Positions 44,642-54,226 of a stretch of 64,000 bases of DNA are shown here, in pieces. This DNA comes from Acholeplasma sp. (GTDB lineage: Bacteria; Bacillota_I; Bacilli_A; Acholeplasmatales; Acholeplasmataceae): assembly GCA_003605085.1 (NCBI GenBank), contig QZKD01000031.1:1-64000 (forward strand), read 5' to 3'. Position 1 is the first letter of the stretch. Each line of letters starts with the position of its first letter. A program made the translations under genes and the position numbers. The notes under the pieces are model-generated. The model did no database searches and was not told where the DNA came from. It saw only the letters and a list, made by a program, of their open reading frames with translations.

Positions 44642-45286
44642 ATGTTTGAACATCTCTATGACATCTTGATGAGTGATGTGGACTACGAAAAGATGTTTCT
44701 GCAAATTGCACCTCATTTAAAAAAGGATGATCAGATTTTGGATGCTGGATGTGGTTCGGGGTATTTCTTGATAGAACTCATCAAAGCTGGATATAATCCT
44801 ATCGGTATCGATCTTTCTTCATCCATGTTATCCATCGCTTTAAATCATCTTCAAGAACAGGGTCTTTATGCCATGCTTTATGAGCATGATTTAAGAAAAC
44901 CATTATCGATCCAAGTCGATGTCATCTGTGCTATGTTTGATGTCGTCAACTATTTCAAAGGAGTCAAACAACTCTTCAAAAATATCAAAAAAGCCTTACT
45001 ACCCCAAGGAAGATTCATCTTTGATCTCTACAAGGAAGAAGTCTTAATGACCTATGATGGATATGAAGAAAAAGACATAGAACCCATACCATATGTCTGG
45101 CAAATTCACAGCGATCAAGAAAAGTTTATCCATGATATCTATTATCAAGAAAATCAAGATCATATTGTGCAATACATTTACCCTCTAGACTACTATCAAA
45201 AGATTTTACTAGATTTGGGATTTGATATCGAAATCATTCCATCAGTCGATTCAAGAAAACATCTCATCGTGGCTACCGTGCGGTAG
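44642..45286 (+). CDS. yqeM: SAM-dependent methyltransferase, YqeM type
   Basis: The 214-residue class I methyltransferase has the SAM motif ILDAGCGSGYFLIEL and the acidic loop GIDLSSSMLSIA. Its substrate is unknown. It lies between rsfS and comEA, as in Bacillus. A terminator overlaps its stop. Confidence 0.9.
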   Translation: MFEHLYDILMSDVDYEKMFLQIAPHLKKDDQILDAGCGSGYFLIELIKAGYNPIGIDLSSSMLSIALNHLQEQGLYAMLYEHDLRKPLSIQVDVICAMFDVVNYFKGVKQLFKNIKKALLPQGRFIFDLYKEEVLMTYDGYEEKDIEPIPYVWQIHSDQEKFIHDIYYQENQDHIVQYIYPLDYYQKILLDLGFDIEIIPSVDSRKHLIVATVR

Positions 45287-45293
45287 CTTTTTT
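45272..45293 (+). terminator. Terminator of the yqeG-yqeM block
   Basis: GCTACCGTGCGGTAGC (45272-45287) is followed by a T-run. The TAG stop of yqeM lies in the right arm. Confidence 0.85.
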
Positions 45294-45345
45294 ATTTTGA
45301 AAGAAAAATAAACTCTAGCGATCTAAGATAAGATGGAGGGATAAC

Positions 45346-45855
45346 ATGAAACAGATTTATCTTATCATTATAGTGATCGTGGGTTTGGGATGGTTATGGT
45401 TTTTCCCTGAACAAGAAGAAGTTACTTTCGTCAATCAGGGACCGATTGATTATGATGTAATTGTGATTGAATTGAAAGGTGAAGTAGTTTTTCCTGGTGT
45501 ATACCATTTCTTTGAGCCCATGACACTCAAAGAAATATTATCCTATGCAGGTGGACTCACCGAAGAAGCGGATTTAAGCTCGTTACAACTCTCTGAAACG
45601 ATCGATCAAGATCGAAATATTACGATTTTGTCTAAACAGCCCACACCGCAAACAGATATCGTTAAACTCAATATTAACCAGGCTTCATTTAAAGAATTGA
45701 TTACTATCCCTGGAATCACTGAAACAAAAGCTGCATCAATTATCATTTATCGGGAAAACTATGGTGACTTTCATAGTTTGGATGAATTAATCAATGTCAA
45801 ATATATTGGAGTAGCGACGCTTGAAAAAATTAGGCCATATCTTACGGTGGGATAA
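45346..45855 (+). CDS. comEA: Competence protein ComEA (DNA receptor)
   Basis: The 169-residue protein has an N-terminal membrane anchor, an SLBB domain (VIELKGEVVFPGVYHFFEP, LKEILSYAGGLTEEADL) and a C-terminal helix-hairpin-helix pair (LNINQASFKELITIPGI, KAASIIIYRENYGDFHS). It binds incoming DNA at the cell surface for transfer to ComEC. GGAGG precedes the ATG. The comEB gene, next in Bacillus, is absent. Confidence 0.95.
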   Translation: MKQIYLIIIVIVGLGWLWFFPEQEEVTFVNQGPIDYDVIVIELKGEVVFPGVYHFFEPMTLKEILSYAGGLTEEADLSSLQLSETIDQDRNITILSKQPTPQTDIVKLNINQASFKELITIPGITETKAASIIIYRENYGDFHSLDELINVKYIGVATLEKIRPYLTVG

Positions 45856-47950
45856 TCTCGATCTATTAGGGATAGCTTTTTTCTTTTCGATTCTTTCTTT
45901 TTTTTCATTTGAAGTGATACCCATCGCGGTTCTTTTTTTATATTATGCAAGAAAACATCTGTCATGGATGCTCTATCTTTTGGGATGTATTCTTTTTTTA
46001 TTTATTTGGATCATTATCGCAGAAGAACCCCAAATGACAAAGATGGATCATGTAGGTATCATTGTTGATAGAGAAACCTATGAGGATACGGATCGATTTG
46101 TTATCCGAATCAATGACCAAAAGTATCATTTTTATGCACCTATCAACACGTTTGAACTCGGAGATCAAGTATTGATTAAGGGAGAAACCTTACGGTATGA
46201 AAATTCAACAGTTCCTTATGGATTTAATCCCTATATGTATTATCGATCCAAGGGAATCGCTGGTAAGATTGATGTTGAAAGTTATCAAAAAATTGGTAAA
46301 GAGATGACTTTCTATCAATTTCGCGATCAAATGATCACCAATTTAATTAACAAAAATGTTTCACCCTATGTATTAAATACACTGTTTGGTCAGTCTTTGG
46401 ATCATCAGACTGAATCGATTTATGAACAACTTGGAATCACTTATTTATTATCTATTTCGGGTTTACATCTTTATGTTTTGATAGAGATTGTTAAAAAGAT
46501 CCTCTATTATTTTTCAATAAGTGATCAGAAGCAATCCCTTATTATTTTGGTGTGTTATGGATTCATGGCATATTGTCATCGCTTTGATATAGGAATCTTA
46601 CGGTTTTTCATCATGCATGGTTTTTTATTGCTCAATGAGCATTTTTCCTGGCGAAAATCGCGTTTAGAACTATTACAGATGACATTTATGATGATGCTGC
46701 TGACGAATATGTCACTTCTTTTTAGTTCAGGCATCTTGATGAGTTATCTGATCGTAACGATTATATATTTAGTAAAACCATGGTTTGATACGTATGATGG
46801 ATACTTAAAACGACTTCTTTTTAGCGGATTCCTTATGGTATGGCTTATGCCTTTTTTTCAAAGATTTGATCTCATACTTGTCATTTTAATGCCGATTTTA
46901 ATCGTCTTAATTGCTTATGGGTTAACGATAGGGAGTCTTCTCATCGGGTTAATTCCACCACTTGCTCCTCTTTTAGATCGTTATAGTCAGTGGATAGAGC
47001 ATAGTTTAATATTGTTAAATAAAAACACTTTGCCTCTAGTGATTCCAAAAATGGAGATGCCATGGACGTTTTTTTTCTATTTGTTCATCATCGCATTTCT
47101 TCTGGTCAAGTCAAGGATTAAAAAAGCATGGAACATTCTTTTATGTGTGTCTTTATTGGTTATTTTTAGTTATGTTGAGAAAAATGAATCACGCTTGCTT
47201 TTTCTTGATGTTGGTCAAGGTGATGCAACCATTGTGGAAACAAAAAATTGTGTAGCTGTTATCGATAGCTTCTCAAAAGCCCATGATTACTTAAAACATC
47301 GTGGGATCACCCATATTGATTATCTATTTTTAACCCATAGTGATATCGATCATATTAAAGAAGCCGAGGTAATATTAAGAGATTTTCATGTCGATCACAT
47401 GATTGGTTCAGCTGAAGTAGATTCTTATCCTCTCTATTCACAAGGGATGCAAAAGGCTAAAGGAGGAGATCAATATTCCTGTGGAGATATCATATTTCAT
47501 ATTTTAGCTCCGCTTTATTCATATGAGGATGAAAATAACGCATCTTTAGTGATACAATTCAATTTTTGGGGTAAACAAGTTTTACTTACGGGAGATATCG
47601 AATATGAAGCTGAAATGGATTTAATTTCTTTTTATGGTCATAAGCTAAAAAGTGACATATTAAAAATTGCCCATCACGGATCAAATACATCCTCTGCCTC
47701 ACTATTTCTATTTTATGTTAAACCACAACTTGCGATTATATCTGCTGGTAGAAAAAATCGGTATCAATTTCCTCACGATGAGGTTCTTGATCGTCTAATA
47801 AGCTTAGATGCAACGATTTATCGAACGGATCAACAAGGAACGATTATTTTCGATCCAAACCGAAAAGGTGAAAAGTGGTATTTTCATCTACCTTTTTCCC
47901 CTCGTTTTTGGTACAATATGTATAGAGTAAGGGGGCGTATGTATGGCTGA
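45821..47950 (+). CDS. comEC: DNA uptake channel ComEC/Rec2
   Basis: The 709-residue membrane protein has N-terminal hydrophobic segments, a soluble OB-like loop (DQKYHFYAPINTFELGDQVLI), the competence domain beginning LFGQSLDHQT and LLSISGLHLYVL, and a C-terminal metallo-beta-lactamase domain with LFLDVGQGDATIV and LTHSDIDHIKEA. The frame opens with TTG at 45821, overlapping comEA by 35 bases, with GGAG about nine bases upstream; the next ATG would remove the first membrane segment. Confidence 0.93.
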   Translation: MKKLGHILRWDNLDLLGIAFFFSILSFFSFEVIPIAVLFLYYARKHLSWMLYLLGCILFLFIWIIIAEEPQMTKMDHVGIIVDRETYEDTDRFVIRINDQKYHFYAPINTFELGDQVLIKGETLRYENSTVPYGFNPYMYYRSKGIAGKIDVESYQKIGKEMTFYQFRDQMITNLINKNVSPYVLNTLFGQSLDHQTESIYEQLGITYLLSISGLHLYVLIEIVKKILYYFSISDQKQSLIILVCYGFMAYCHRFDIGILRFFIMHGFLLLNEHFSWRKSRLELLQMTFMMMLLTNMSLLFSSGILMSYLIVTIIYLVKPWFDTYDGYLKRLLFSGFLMVWLMPFFQRFDLILVILMPILIVLIAYGLTIGSLLIGLIPPLAPLLDRYSQWIEHSLILLNKNTLPLVIPKMEMPWTFFFYLFIIAFLLVKSRIKKAWNILLCVSLLVIFSYVEKNESRLLFLDVGQGDATIVETKNCVAVIDSFSKAHDYLKHRGITHIDYLFLTHSDIDHIKEAEVILRDFHVDHMIGSAEVDSYPLYSQGMQKAKGGDQYSCGDIIFHILAPLYSYEDENNASLVIQFNFWGKQVLLTGDIEYEAEMDLISFYGHKLKSDILKIAHHGSNTSSASLFLFYVKPQLAIISAGRKNRYQFPHDEVLDRLISLDATIYRTDQQGTIIFDPNRKGEKWYFHLPFSPRFWYNMYRVRGRMYG

Positions 47951-48890
47951 GTCCATCTACCTTTATTATTGCAATAATGACTTCCTTTTAAATCACGCCG
48001 TTGAAGAAAAAATAAAAGAATTTAACGTTGATCCCTTTAACATCGTTAAATATGATCTTCTAGAAAACCTACCCGATGACATTTTAGAAGATTTACAGAC
48101 GGTGTCTTTTTTTGCTGAAAAGAAAATCATCATTATCAGAAATATTCAAGAACTCGAAAAAGTCGACGAATACGTACTTCAGGATTTCTTAGTATACTTC
48201 CAAAAACCGAATCCTGATGTTATTGTGATCTTGATGATGAATGAACTCCTCCCTGAATCATCCATTTTAGGTGGATCCCTCTTTAAGTACGCATTCATTG
48301 AAAAAGTTAAAGACATGGATAAAAAAGATTATCCACCTTTCGTTAGAAATATGTTTAAAAAATACAACTATGCCATTACAGAAGAAGCTATTGAGGCTTT
48401 GCTCGAGCGCACGAATCTTGATTTTAATTTAATCAATCAAGAGGCAGAAAAACTTATGTTATTCGCCTATGAAACTAAAGAGATTACCGAAAGAGCTGTT
48501 CTTTTATTGGTTTCAAGAAATCTAGAAGAAAATATCTTCGAGCTCACGAATGCATTATTAGCCAAAAATCAGACAAAAACGATAGAAATCTTTTATGATC
48601 TCATCGCAAGAAATGAGGATCCACTCCGTATCTTGAATAATATTGTCGCAAAGGTCAGAGAACTTATGCATACAAAATTACTTCTTGATAAAGGATATCG
48701 TCAAGATCAGATTGCAGAACATTTTCATATAAAAAGTGGTCGTGCCTATTATCTTGTAAAAAATGCTCAAGCCATCCCTTTTAATCAACTTGAAAACCAT
48801 CTCAAAAAATTATCCAAGTTGGATTATGACATCAAGAGTGGAAAAATCGATAAGAAATTAGGGCTTGAACTCTATTTGTTAGGAGCATAG
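47943..48890 (+). CDS. holA: DNA polymerase III subunit delta
   Basis: The 315-residue clamp-loader subunit resembles Bacillus YqeN: YLYYCNNDFLLNHAVEEKIKE, TVSFFAEKKIIIIRN and the C-terminal YDIKSGKIDKKLGLELYLL. It overlaps comEC by eight bases. The comEC-holA-rpsT order is that of Bacillus. Confidence 0.92.
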   Translation: MAESIYLYYCNNDFLLNHAVEEKIKEFNVDPFNIVKYDLLENLPDDILEDLQTVSFFAEKKIIIIRNIQELEKVDEYVLQDFLVYFQKPNPDVIVILMMNELLPESSILGGSLFKYAFIEKVKDMDKKDYPPFVRNMFKKYNYAITEEAIEALLERTNLDFNLINQEAEKLMLFAYETKEITERAVLLLVSRNLEENIFELTNALLAKNQTKTIEIFYDLIARNEDPLRILNNIVAKVRELMHTKLLLDKGYRQDQIAEHFHIKSGRAYYLVKNAQAIPFNQLENHLKKLSKLDYDIKSGKIDKKLGLELYLLGA

Positions 48891-48891
48891 T

Positions 48892-49548
48892 ATGTTAAAT
48901 CACAATCGGGTGTTACTTTTTGACTTTGAAACCACAGGCCTTAATGGTTTTACGGATCAAATTATTGAAATAGGGGCGATTGTCTTAGAAAAAAATCAAG
49001 ATCGCTACGAAATCACCCATGAATTTGAAACACTTGTGATGGCGGATCGTCCACTTTCAGCTAAAATTACGGAAATCACGCATATCACCGATGAAATGTT
49101 ATTAAGAGATGGTGTAACACAAGAAGAAGCTTTTCAGCGTTTATTTGAACTCTATAAAGACGAAAAGACCCTACTGATTGCGTATAACATTCAGTTTGAT
49201 CTTTTGTTTCTACAAACATTATTCAGAAAGTTTCACAGTCCTCTTTACAACATAAGAAATGACATATTGGATGTCATGGCTATTTATAAGGATCGTCATC
49301 GTTTCCCCCATCGCTTGGAATCTTGCGTAGCCACATATCAGGTCAGTGTCCCGAATACGCACCGTGCTTTAGATGATATTAAGGCAACCTATGAAGCTTT
49401 AACAAAGATGGCTTTAGAAAGGGATAATATCGATAAATATGTCAATGTGATTGGGTATAACAGTAATTATGGGTTGTCAGGAATTCGATTACCTCATGTT
49501 CGCTATATCGCTCAAAAAGGTGGCTACCGAGAAATTGAAAATAGCTAA
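48892..49548 (+). CDS. DnaQ-type 3'-5' exonuclease
   Basis: The 218-residue protein has the DEDDh exonuclease motifs LFDFETTGLNGF, AYNIQFDLLFLQ and HRALDDIKATYEAL. It may be a proofreading subunit or an RNA/DNA repair exonuclease. It starts one base after the holA stop and is not found at this place in Bacillus. Confidence 0.9.
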   Translation: MLNHNRVLLFDFETTGLNGFTDQIIEIGAIVLEKNQDRYEITHEFETLVMADRPLSAKITEITHITDEMLLRDGVTQEEAFQRLFELYKDEKTLLIAYNIQFDLLFLQTLFRKFHSPLYNIRNDILDVMAIYKDRHRFPHRLESCVATYQVSVPNTHRALDDIKATYEALTKMALERDNIDKYVNVIGYNSNYGLSGIRLPHVRYIAQKGGYREIENS

Positions 49549-49553
49549 AAAAA

Positions 49554-49578
49554 AAGACACGCTGTGCCTTATTTTTTT
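49554..49578 (-). terminator. Terminator of rpsT, perhaps bidirectional
   Basis: On the minus strand, AAGGCAC and GTGTCTT pair (one G-U) around AGC, followed by a T-run. The plus strand also has a T-run after the stem but a weaker A-C mismatch. Confidence 0.75.
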
Positions 49579-49837
49579 AAAGGGTATTTACCAAGGTAGC
49601 AAGTTGCGATTTATGTCTAGCTACGAAGTTCTTGTGATAGATGCCTTTAGCAAGACCCTTGTCAAGCTTCTTGTGAGCAAATGACAATGCTTCGACTGCT
49701 TTTTCTTTATCTTGAACTGAGACAGCTTTTTCCACAGCCTTAAATGCAGTTTTTACGGATGACTTGAATGAAGCGTTTTGTAAACGACGTTTTTCATTGG
49801 TTTTGTTACGTTTGATTTGTTGTTTGATATTAGCCAT
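49577..49837 (-). CDS. rpsT: 30S ribosomal protein S20
   Basis: The 86-residue basic protein begins MANIKQQIKRNKTNEKRRLQ and ends in the helical YHKNFVARHKSQLATLV, as expected for S20, which binds 16S rRNA. GGAGGTG precedes the ATG. A minus-strand promoter is at 49893-49865. It converges on holA and the exonuclease. Confidence 0.97.
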   Translation of the reverse strand: MANIKQQIKRNKTNEKRRLQNASFKSSVKTAFKAVEKAVSVQDKEKAVEALSFAHKKLDKGLAKGIYHKNFVARHKSQLATLVNTL

Positions 49838-49864
49838 AATTTCACCTCCAGTGTTCGCAAAACC

Positions 49865-49893
49865 ATTGTATCAAAAGCATTGTTAAAATGCAA
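49865..49893 (-). promoter_or_regulatory. Promoter of rpsT
   Basis: On the minus strand TTGCAT (49893-49888) and TACAAT (49870-49865) are 17 bases apart. Confidence 0.75.
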
Positions 49894-49948
49894 CAGTTAA
49901 CGCAATAATATGGTAAAATAATCATAGAGATTAGGAAGGTAAGAGTTC

Positions 49949-50518
49949 ATGACAACAGCCAATAAATTAACATTACTAAGGGTTGCGATGATTCCAATCA
50001 TGATCATCGTCCTTTATATCGATGGGCTTAAAGAGCCGATAGGGTTTTTGGGCTTAACTTTGGATCAACTCATCTTTGCACTGTTATTTGTTGTTGCATC
50101 ATTCACTGACTTTCTCGATGGCTATATTGCAAGAAAATATCAGCAGATTACAACCTTTGGGAAATTTTTAGATCCTATTGCAGATAAAGTTTTGGTGATG
50201 GTCGCATTCTTATATCTCATGATATTAACGCCTGACCGAGTGCCTTTATGGGCAGTCATGATTGTGATCATCAGAGAGTTTGCAATTACGGGTGTGAGAT
50301 TGCTCGCAATTGAAAAGGGTAAAGTGATTGCTGCTTCCCCTTTTGGTAAAATCAAAACGGCTTCGACGATGCTTGCCTTGACACTTATGCTATTTAATGA
50401 TTTTTTATTGCCAACACTCATCGCAGACATCATCTTTTGGATTGCTATTGCATTTACTTTGATCAGTGGTCTTGACTACATCTTCAAAAATCGTGCGGTC
50501 ATCCTAGAAAGCATTTAA
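49949..50518 (+). CDS. pgsA: Phosphatidylglycerophosphate synthase
   Basis: The 189-residue membrane enzyme joins CDP-diacylglycerol and glycerol-3-phosphate. The CDP-alcohol phosphotransferase motif is intact: DGYIAR, then after eight residues G, three residues, D, three residues, D (GKFLDPIADK). An extended -10 (TGGTAAAAT at 49911-49919) lies upstream. It begins the pgsA-recA-rny block of Bacillus; cinA, between pgsA and recA there, is absent. Confidence 0.95.
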   Translation: MTTANKLTLLRVAMIPIMIIVLYIDGLKEPIGFLGLTLDQLIFALLFVVASFTDFLDGYIARKYQQITTFGKFLDPIADKVLVMVAFLYLMILTPDRVPLWAVMIVIIREFAITGVRLLAIEKGKVIAASPFGKIKTASTMLALTLMLFNDFLLPTLIADIIFWIAIAFTLISGLDYIFKNRAVILESI

Positions 50519-50563
50519 AGTAATAATGAATAAAAAACACTATGATAAGACGGAGGTGCAGTC

Positions 50564-51568
50564 ATGATCGATAAAGATAAACGTGCACAAGCCCTAGAGG
50601 CTGCAATGAAACAGATTGAAAAACAATATGGAAAAGGATCCGTAATGCGTTTAGGTGATGAAGCTGAACGATCAGTTGAAGCCATTCCTACAGGATCTTT
50701 AGGACTTGACATCGCATTAGGTATCGGTGGATACCCTAAAGGAAGAATTATTGAAATTTATGGACCTGAATCATCGGGTAAGACAACGTTAGCCCTACAC
50801 GCCATCGCAGAAGTTCAAAGACAAGGGGGTTATGTCGCATTCATTGATGCAGAACATGCCCTTGATCCCAAATATGCACGTGCACTCGGTGTAGATGTCG
50901 ACAATTTAATTCTTTCGCAACCTGACACAGGTGAACAAGCTTTAGAAATCGCAGAAGCCTTGATCAGAAGTGGTTCTGTGGATGCTGTGGTCATTGACTC
51001 TGTTGCTGCACTTGTCCCTGAAGCTGAAATCAATGGCGAAATGGGAGATTCACACGTAGGTTTACAAGCGAGACTGATGAGCCAAGCGATGCGTAAACTT
51101 TCTGGTGCTATCTCTAAAGCGGGAACAATCGCGATTTTCATCAATCAAATTCGTGAAAAAGTCGGTGTCATGTTTGGCAACCCAGAAACAACACCAGGGG
51201 GTCGCGCTCTCAAGTTCTACGCATCCGTTCGCTTAGAGATTCGTCGTGGTGAAGCGATTAAAAATGCAACCGACATTATTGGAAATAAAGCCAACATCAA
51301 AGTTGTCAAAAATAAAGTAGCACCTCCCTTTAAAACTGTTTCTGTGGATATCATCTTCGGTCAGGGAATCTCTAAATCAGGTGAACTCATCGATTTAGCC
51401 TCTGATTTGGATATTATTCAAAAAAGTGGTGCTTGGTTTGCTTACAAGCAAGAAAAAATTGGTCAAGGCCGGGAAAACGCGAAAGTATATATCGAAAAGA
51501 ACGCGGAAGCTTACAAAGAAATCTTTCAAGCAGTGCTCGATCATTACCACATCACGTATAAAAAATAA
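50564..51568 (+). CDS. recA: Recombinase RecA
   Basis: The 334-residue recombinase has the Walker A loop [10 protein letters not shown], the Walker B strand [12 protein letters not shown], the KALSGAI-like region [11 protein letters not shown] and [20 protein letters not shown]. It drives homologous recombination and, with ComEA/ComEC, could integrate incoming DNA. No LexA-type box was noted in the short leader. GGAGGTG precedes the ATG. Confidence 0.98.
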   Translation: MIDKDKRAQALEAAMKQIEKQYGKGSVMRLGDEAERSVEAIPTGSLGLDIALGIGGYPKGRIIEIYGPESSGKTTLALHAIAEVQRQGGYVAFIDAEHALDPKYARALGVDVDNLILSQPDTGEQALEIAEALIRSGSVDAVVIDSVAALVPEAEINGEMGDSHVGLQARLMSQAMRKLSGAISKAGTIAIFINQIREKVGVMFGNPETTPGGRALKFYASVRLEIRRGEAIKNATDIIGNKANIKVVKNKVAPPFKTVSVDIIFGQGISKSGELIDLASDLDIIQKSGAWFAYKQEKIGQGRENAKVYIEKNAEAYKEIFQAVLDHYHITYKK

Positions 51569-51582
51569 GCCCTATATTCTGC

Positions 51583-51616
51583 ATCAGCATCCCTTTGGGG
51601 GTGCTGATTTTTTTTG
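51583..51616 (+). terminator. Terminator of recA
   Basis: ATCAGCATCCC and GGGGTGCTGAT pair (one T-G) around TTTG, followed by a run of eight or more T. Confidence 0.9.
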
Positions 51617-51711
51617 AAATTGCTAGAATTTAATCTAAAGCAAATGCTAAAAAAATTATAAATAAAATGTTATAATTTGAATTGAATGATGTCATTGAGG
51701 GAGGAAATATG

Positions 51712-52362
51712 ATGAACCATGAACAGTTTCAAACGTTTTTAAATTATTTAAAGAATGAAGATAAACCAGGAGCAGTAACATTTGCTACGGAACTTCTTGA
51801 TCTTCATAAAATGAGTCTTGAGGAACTTTACTTAAATTATTTAGCTCCTTCATTAATCTTATTTGAATGTGATGTTGAAGACGAGGATGTATGCATTTGG
51901 AAAGAACATTTTCGCACCTCGATTATTCGAACAATTTTAGAGATAGGCTATCTACATGTGCTAAAACGTATAGAAAAGATCCCTAATAATGGTATAAAAA
52001 TCGTTGTTTTAACACCTGCGTTTGAATATCATGAAATCGGTGCAATCATGAATACACATTTCATGTTGCTTGAAGGATTTGATGCATACTATATTGGTGC
52101 AAACACACCTAAAACAGAAATTCTTTCTGCCATTCGTACCTACCACCCTGATTATGTCGCACTTTCTGTAACTAATCCCTATAATCTTGTTGTCACCAAA
52201 CAAACCACTGACGAAATCAAGCGCTTCTTCCCTGAAGTAGGTGTCATCCTAGGAGGGCAAGCATTTAAAAACCCGCATAACATTGAACATATTAGATATG
52301 ATGTTGTACTCCAAAGTCTTGATGATTTGAAAGCTTTCAGCAAGAAGGTGGCTCATAAATGA
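51712..52362 (+). CDS. B12-binding-domain protein (CarH/methyltransferase corrinoid type)
   Basis: The 216-residue protein has a helical N-terminal cap (about residues 1-90) with a Glu-His pair at 65-66, then a cobalamin-binding Rossmann domain. The cobalt ligand motif is present as EYHEIG (His107, an E-x-H-x-x-G version), followed by the SVTNP and GGQAF segments expected to contact the cofactor. Such domains occur in light sensors (CarH) and in methyltransferase subunits. No DNA-binding domain is present. The Trp of the CarH W-x9-EH motif is not at the expected spot. GGAGG is seven bases before the ATG at 51712 and a TATAAT is at 51671-51676. It overlaps the permease gene by four bases. Confidence 0.85.
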   Translation: MNHEQFQTFLNYLKNEDKPGAVTFATELLDLHKMSLEELYLNYLAPSLILFECDVEDEDVCIWKEHFRTSIIRTILEIGYLHVLKRIEKIPNNGIKIVVLTPAFEYHEIGAIMNTHFMLLEGFDAYYIGANTPKTEILSAIRTYHPDYVALSVTNPYNLVVTKQTTDEIKRFFPEVGVILGGQAFKNPHNIEHIRYDVVLQSLDDLKAFSKKVAHK

Positions 52363-53510
52363 AATTAGCATTTCAAATTGCATGGCGTTTTTTGAGCTCC
52401 GCAAAACGTCAGACATTCATAATTATTTTAGGGATTTCTGTCGGAGTTTCCGTTCAAGTCTTTATTGGATCACTCATTTCAGGTCTTCAGGAAAGTCTTG
52501 TCGAAACGACGATTGGATCAGCATCTCATATTACTGTCATCAATGAATACGATAGTTTGATTTATAATACGGATGAAGCAATCACAGTCGTTTCAACATC
52601 AAGTGATCTATTCCGTGTTGTGTCACCTGTTTTCGATCTAGGTGGCATCCTTGAAAAAAATAGCGAGAAAAAAGAAATTCTCTACAGAGGATTCTCATTT
52701 GATCAAGCCAATGAAATTTATAAGTTTGATGAAAGACTCACAGAAGGACGAATACCCAATCAACTTGATGAAATCAGTTTAGGTGTAGGCATCAAAGAAG
52801 AATTAGATCTTACCCTTGGGGATACTATTACATACGAAACACCTTTTGGTTTAAGAACGCTGACGATTGTAGGATTTTTCGATTTTGAGGTCAATGCCAT
52901 TAATCAATCATGGGGTATCGGAACGATATCAACCCTACAAGATATTGTTGGTGAAGTAGGTGTGACAAGTATTGAATCACAAATCAGCGATGAATTTGAA
53001 GCGGAAGGTTTAGCTCTCATTTTAGATCAACAACTTTCTAGTTTGGATTTAGTTACTACCAATTGGATGACTGATAATGCATCACTTCTATCAGGTTTAC
53101 AAGGTCAAAGCATTTCATCCCTCATGATTCAAGTGTTTGTCATCATCTCGGTAGTTCTTGGTATTTCATCAACTCTTGCAATTACAGTGATGCAGAAATC
53201 CAAGCAAATTGGCATAATGAAAGCGATGGGTATCTTAGATCGAGATGCTTCCTATGTATTTTTATCCGAAGGATTTATCTTAGGCATCTTTGGTGCCTTA
53301 GGTGGAGTCTTGTTAGGACTTGGTCTAAGTTATGCTTTTACTACCTTTGCTTTAAATCCAGATGGAACACCTGTTGTACCACTTTCGATTGATCTAGGAT
53401 TCATTGCTCTTTCCGCAAGCATCGCATTATTGGCTTCGACCATAGCCTCACTTATTCCAGCGATTAAGTCTTCAAAAATGACAGTCATCGAGGTGATTCG
53501 CAATGCCTAA
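52359..53510 (+). CDS. FtsX/MacB-type ABC transporter permease
   Basis: The 383-residue protein has one N-terminal membrane helix, a large extracytoplasmic region (about 40-255) and three C-terminal helices (SSLMIQVFVIISVVLGISS, FLSEGFILGIFGALGGVL, LALSASIALLASTIASL-like). This is the LolC/MacB/FtsX layout. It pairs with the next gene. Its coupling by ATGA to a B12-binding protein is unusual. Confidence 0.9.
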   Translation: MKLAFQIAWRFLSSAKRQTFIIILGISVGVSVQVFIGSLISGLQESLVETTIGSASHITVINEYDSLIYNTDEAITVVSTSSDLFRVVSPVFDLGGILEKNSEKKEILYRGFSFDQANEIYKFDERLTEGRIPNQLDEISLGVGIKEELDLTLGDTITYETPFGLRTLTIVGFFDFEVNAINQSWGIGTISTLQDIVGEVGVTSIESQISDEFEAEGLALILDQQLSSLDLVTTNWMTDNASLLSGLQGQSISSLMIQVFVIISVVLGISSTLAITVMQKSKQIGIMKAMGILDRDASYVFLSEGFILGIFGALGGVLLGLGLSYAFTTFALNPDGTPVVPLSIDLGFIALSASIALLASTIASLIPAIKSSKMTVIEVIRNA

Positions 53511-54195
53511 TGTGGTTGAACTTAGAAACATCAATAAAATTTATGGGCAGCAAACAAAAAATCCTACCCAAGTCGTTTTTGATTTATCACTCGAAATTGA
53601 AGAGTCTTCATTTACTTCAATAATTGGTCAATCCGGATCAGGAAAAAGCACACTTCTAAATATCATCGGAACACTTGATAAAGCAACATCAGGGGAAGTC
53701 TTAATCAACGGTAAACGAACACAAGATATGACTAAAGACGAACTTTCAAACTTACGAAATGAAATGATTGGGTTTATTTTCCAATTTCATTATCTACTAC
53801 CTGAATTTACCGCACTTGAAAATGTGCTTATGCCATATCGGATATCAAAAAAAATCGTGAATGAAGAAATCATAAAACGAGCTAATGAACTTTTAGATAT
53901 TGTTGGACTTAAGGATAAAAAAAATAATTTAGCGATTAATTTATCTGGGGGCCAACAACAGCGTGTCGCGATTGCAAGAGCACTCATTAACCAGCCGAAG
54001 ATTATCTTAGCGGATGAGCCAACTGGAAACCTTGACAGTGATACAACAGAACAAGTCTATGATTTGTTAAGAGAAATCAATCAGAAATACAAGACAACAT
54101 TCATTATTATTACGCATGACAGACATATTGCTGAGAAAGCCGATCGCATTATCGAAATCAAAGATGGAAGAATTCATTTAGATATTACCAAGTAA
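53503..54195 (+). CDS. ABC transporter ATPase, LolD/MacB type
   Basis: The 230-residue ATPase has Walker [10 protein letters not shown], signature [15 protein letters not shown], Walker [14 protein letters not shown] and the switch ITHD. It matches ATPases of the FtsX/MacB transporters and overlaps the permease gene by eight bases. It ends at a hairpin shared with the convergent TspO-like gene. Confidence 0.95.
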   Translation: MPNVVELRNINKIYGQQTKNPTQVVFDLSLEIEESSFTSIIGQSGSGKSTLLNIIGTLDKATSGEVLINGKRTQDMTKDELSNLRNEMIGFIFQFHYLLPEFTALENVLMPYRISKKIVNEEIIKRANELLDIVGLKDKKNNLAINLSGGQQQRVAIARALINQPKIILADEPTGNLDSDTTEQVYDLLREINQKYKTTFIIITHDRHIAEKADRIIEIKDGRIHLDITK

Positions 54196-54199
54196 AGAA

Positions 54200-54223
54200 A
54201 TAGCCAGCAAACTCGCTGGCTAT
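54200..54223. terminator. Convergent hairpin between the ABC ATPase and TspO-like genes
   Basis: ATAGCCAGC and GCTGGCTAT pair around a six-base loop. Short T-rich tails follow on both strands, so it can serve both genes. Confidence 0.65.
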
Positions 54224-54226
54224 GTT

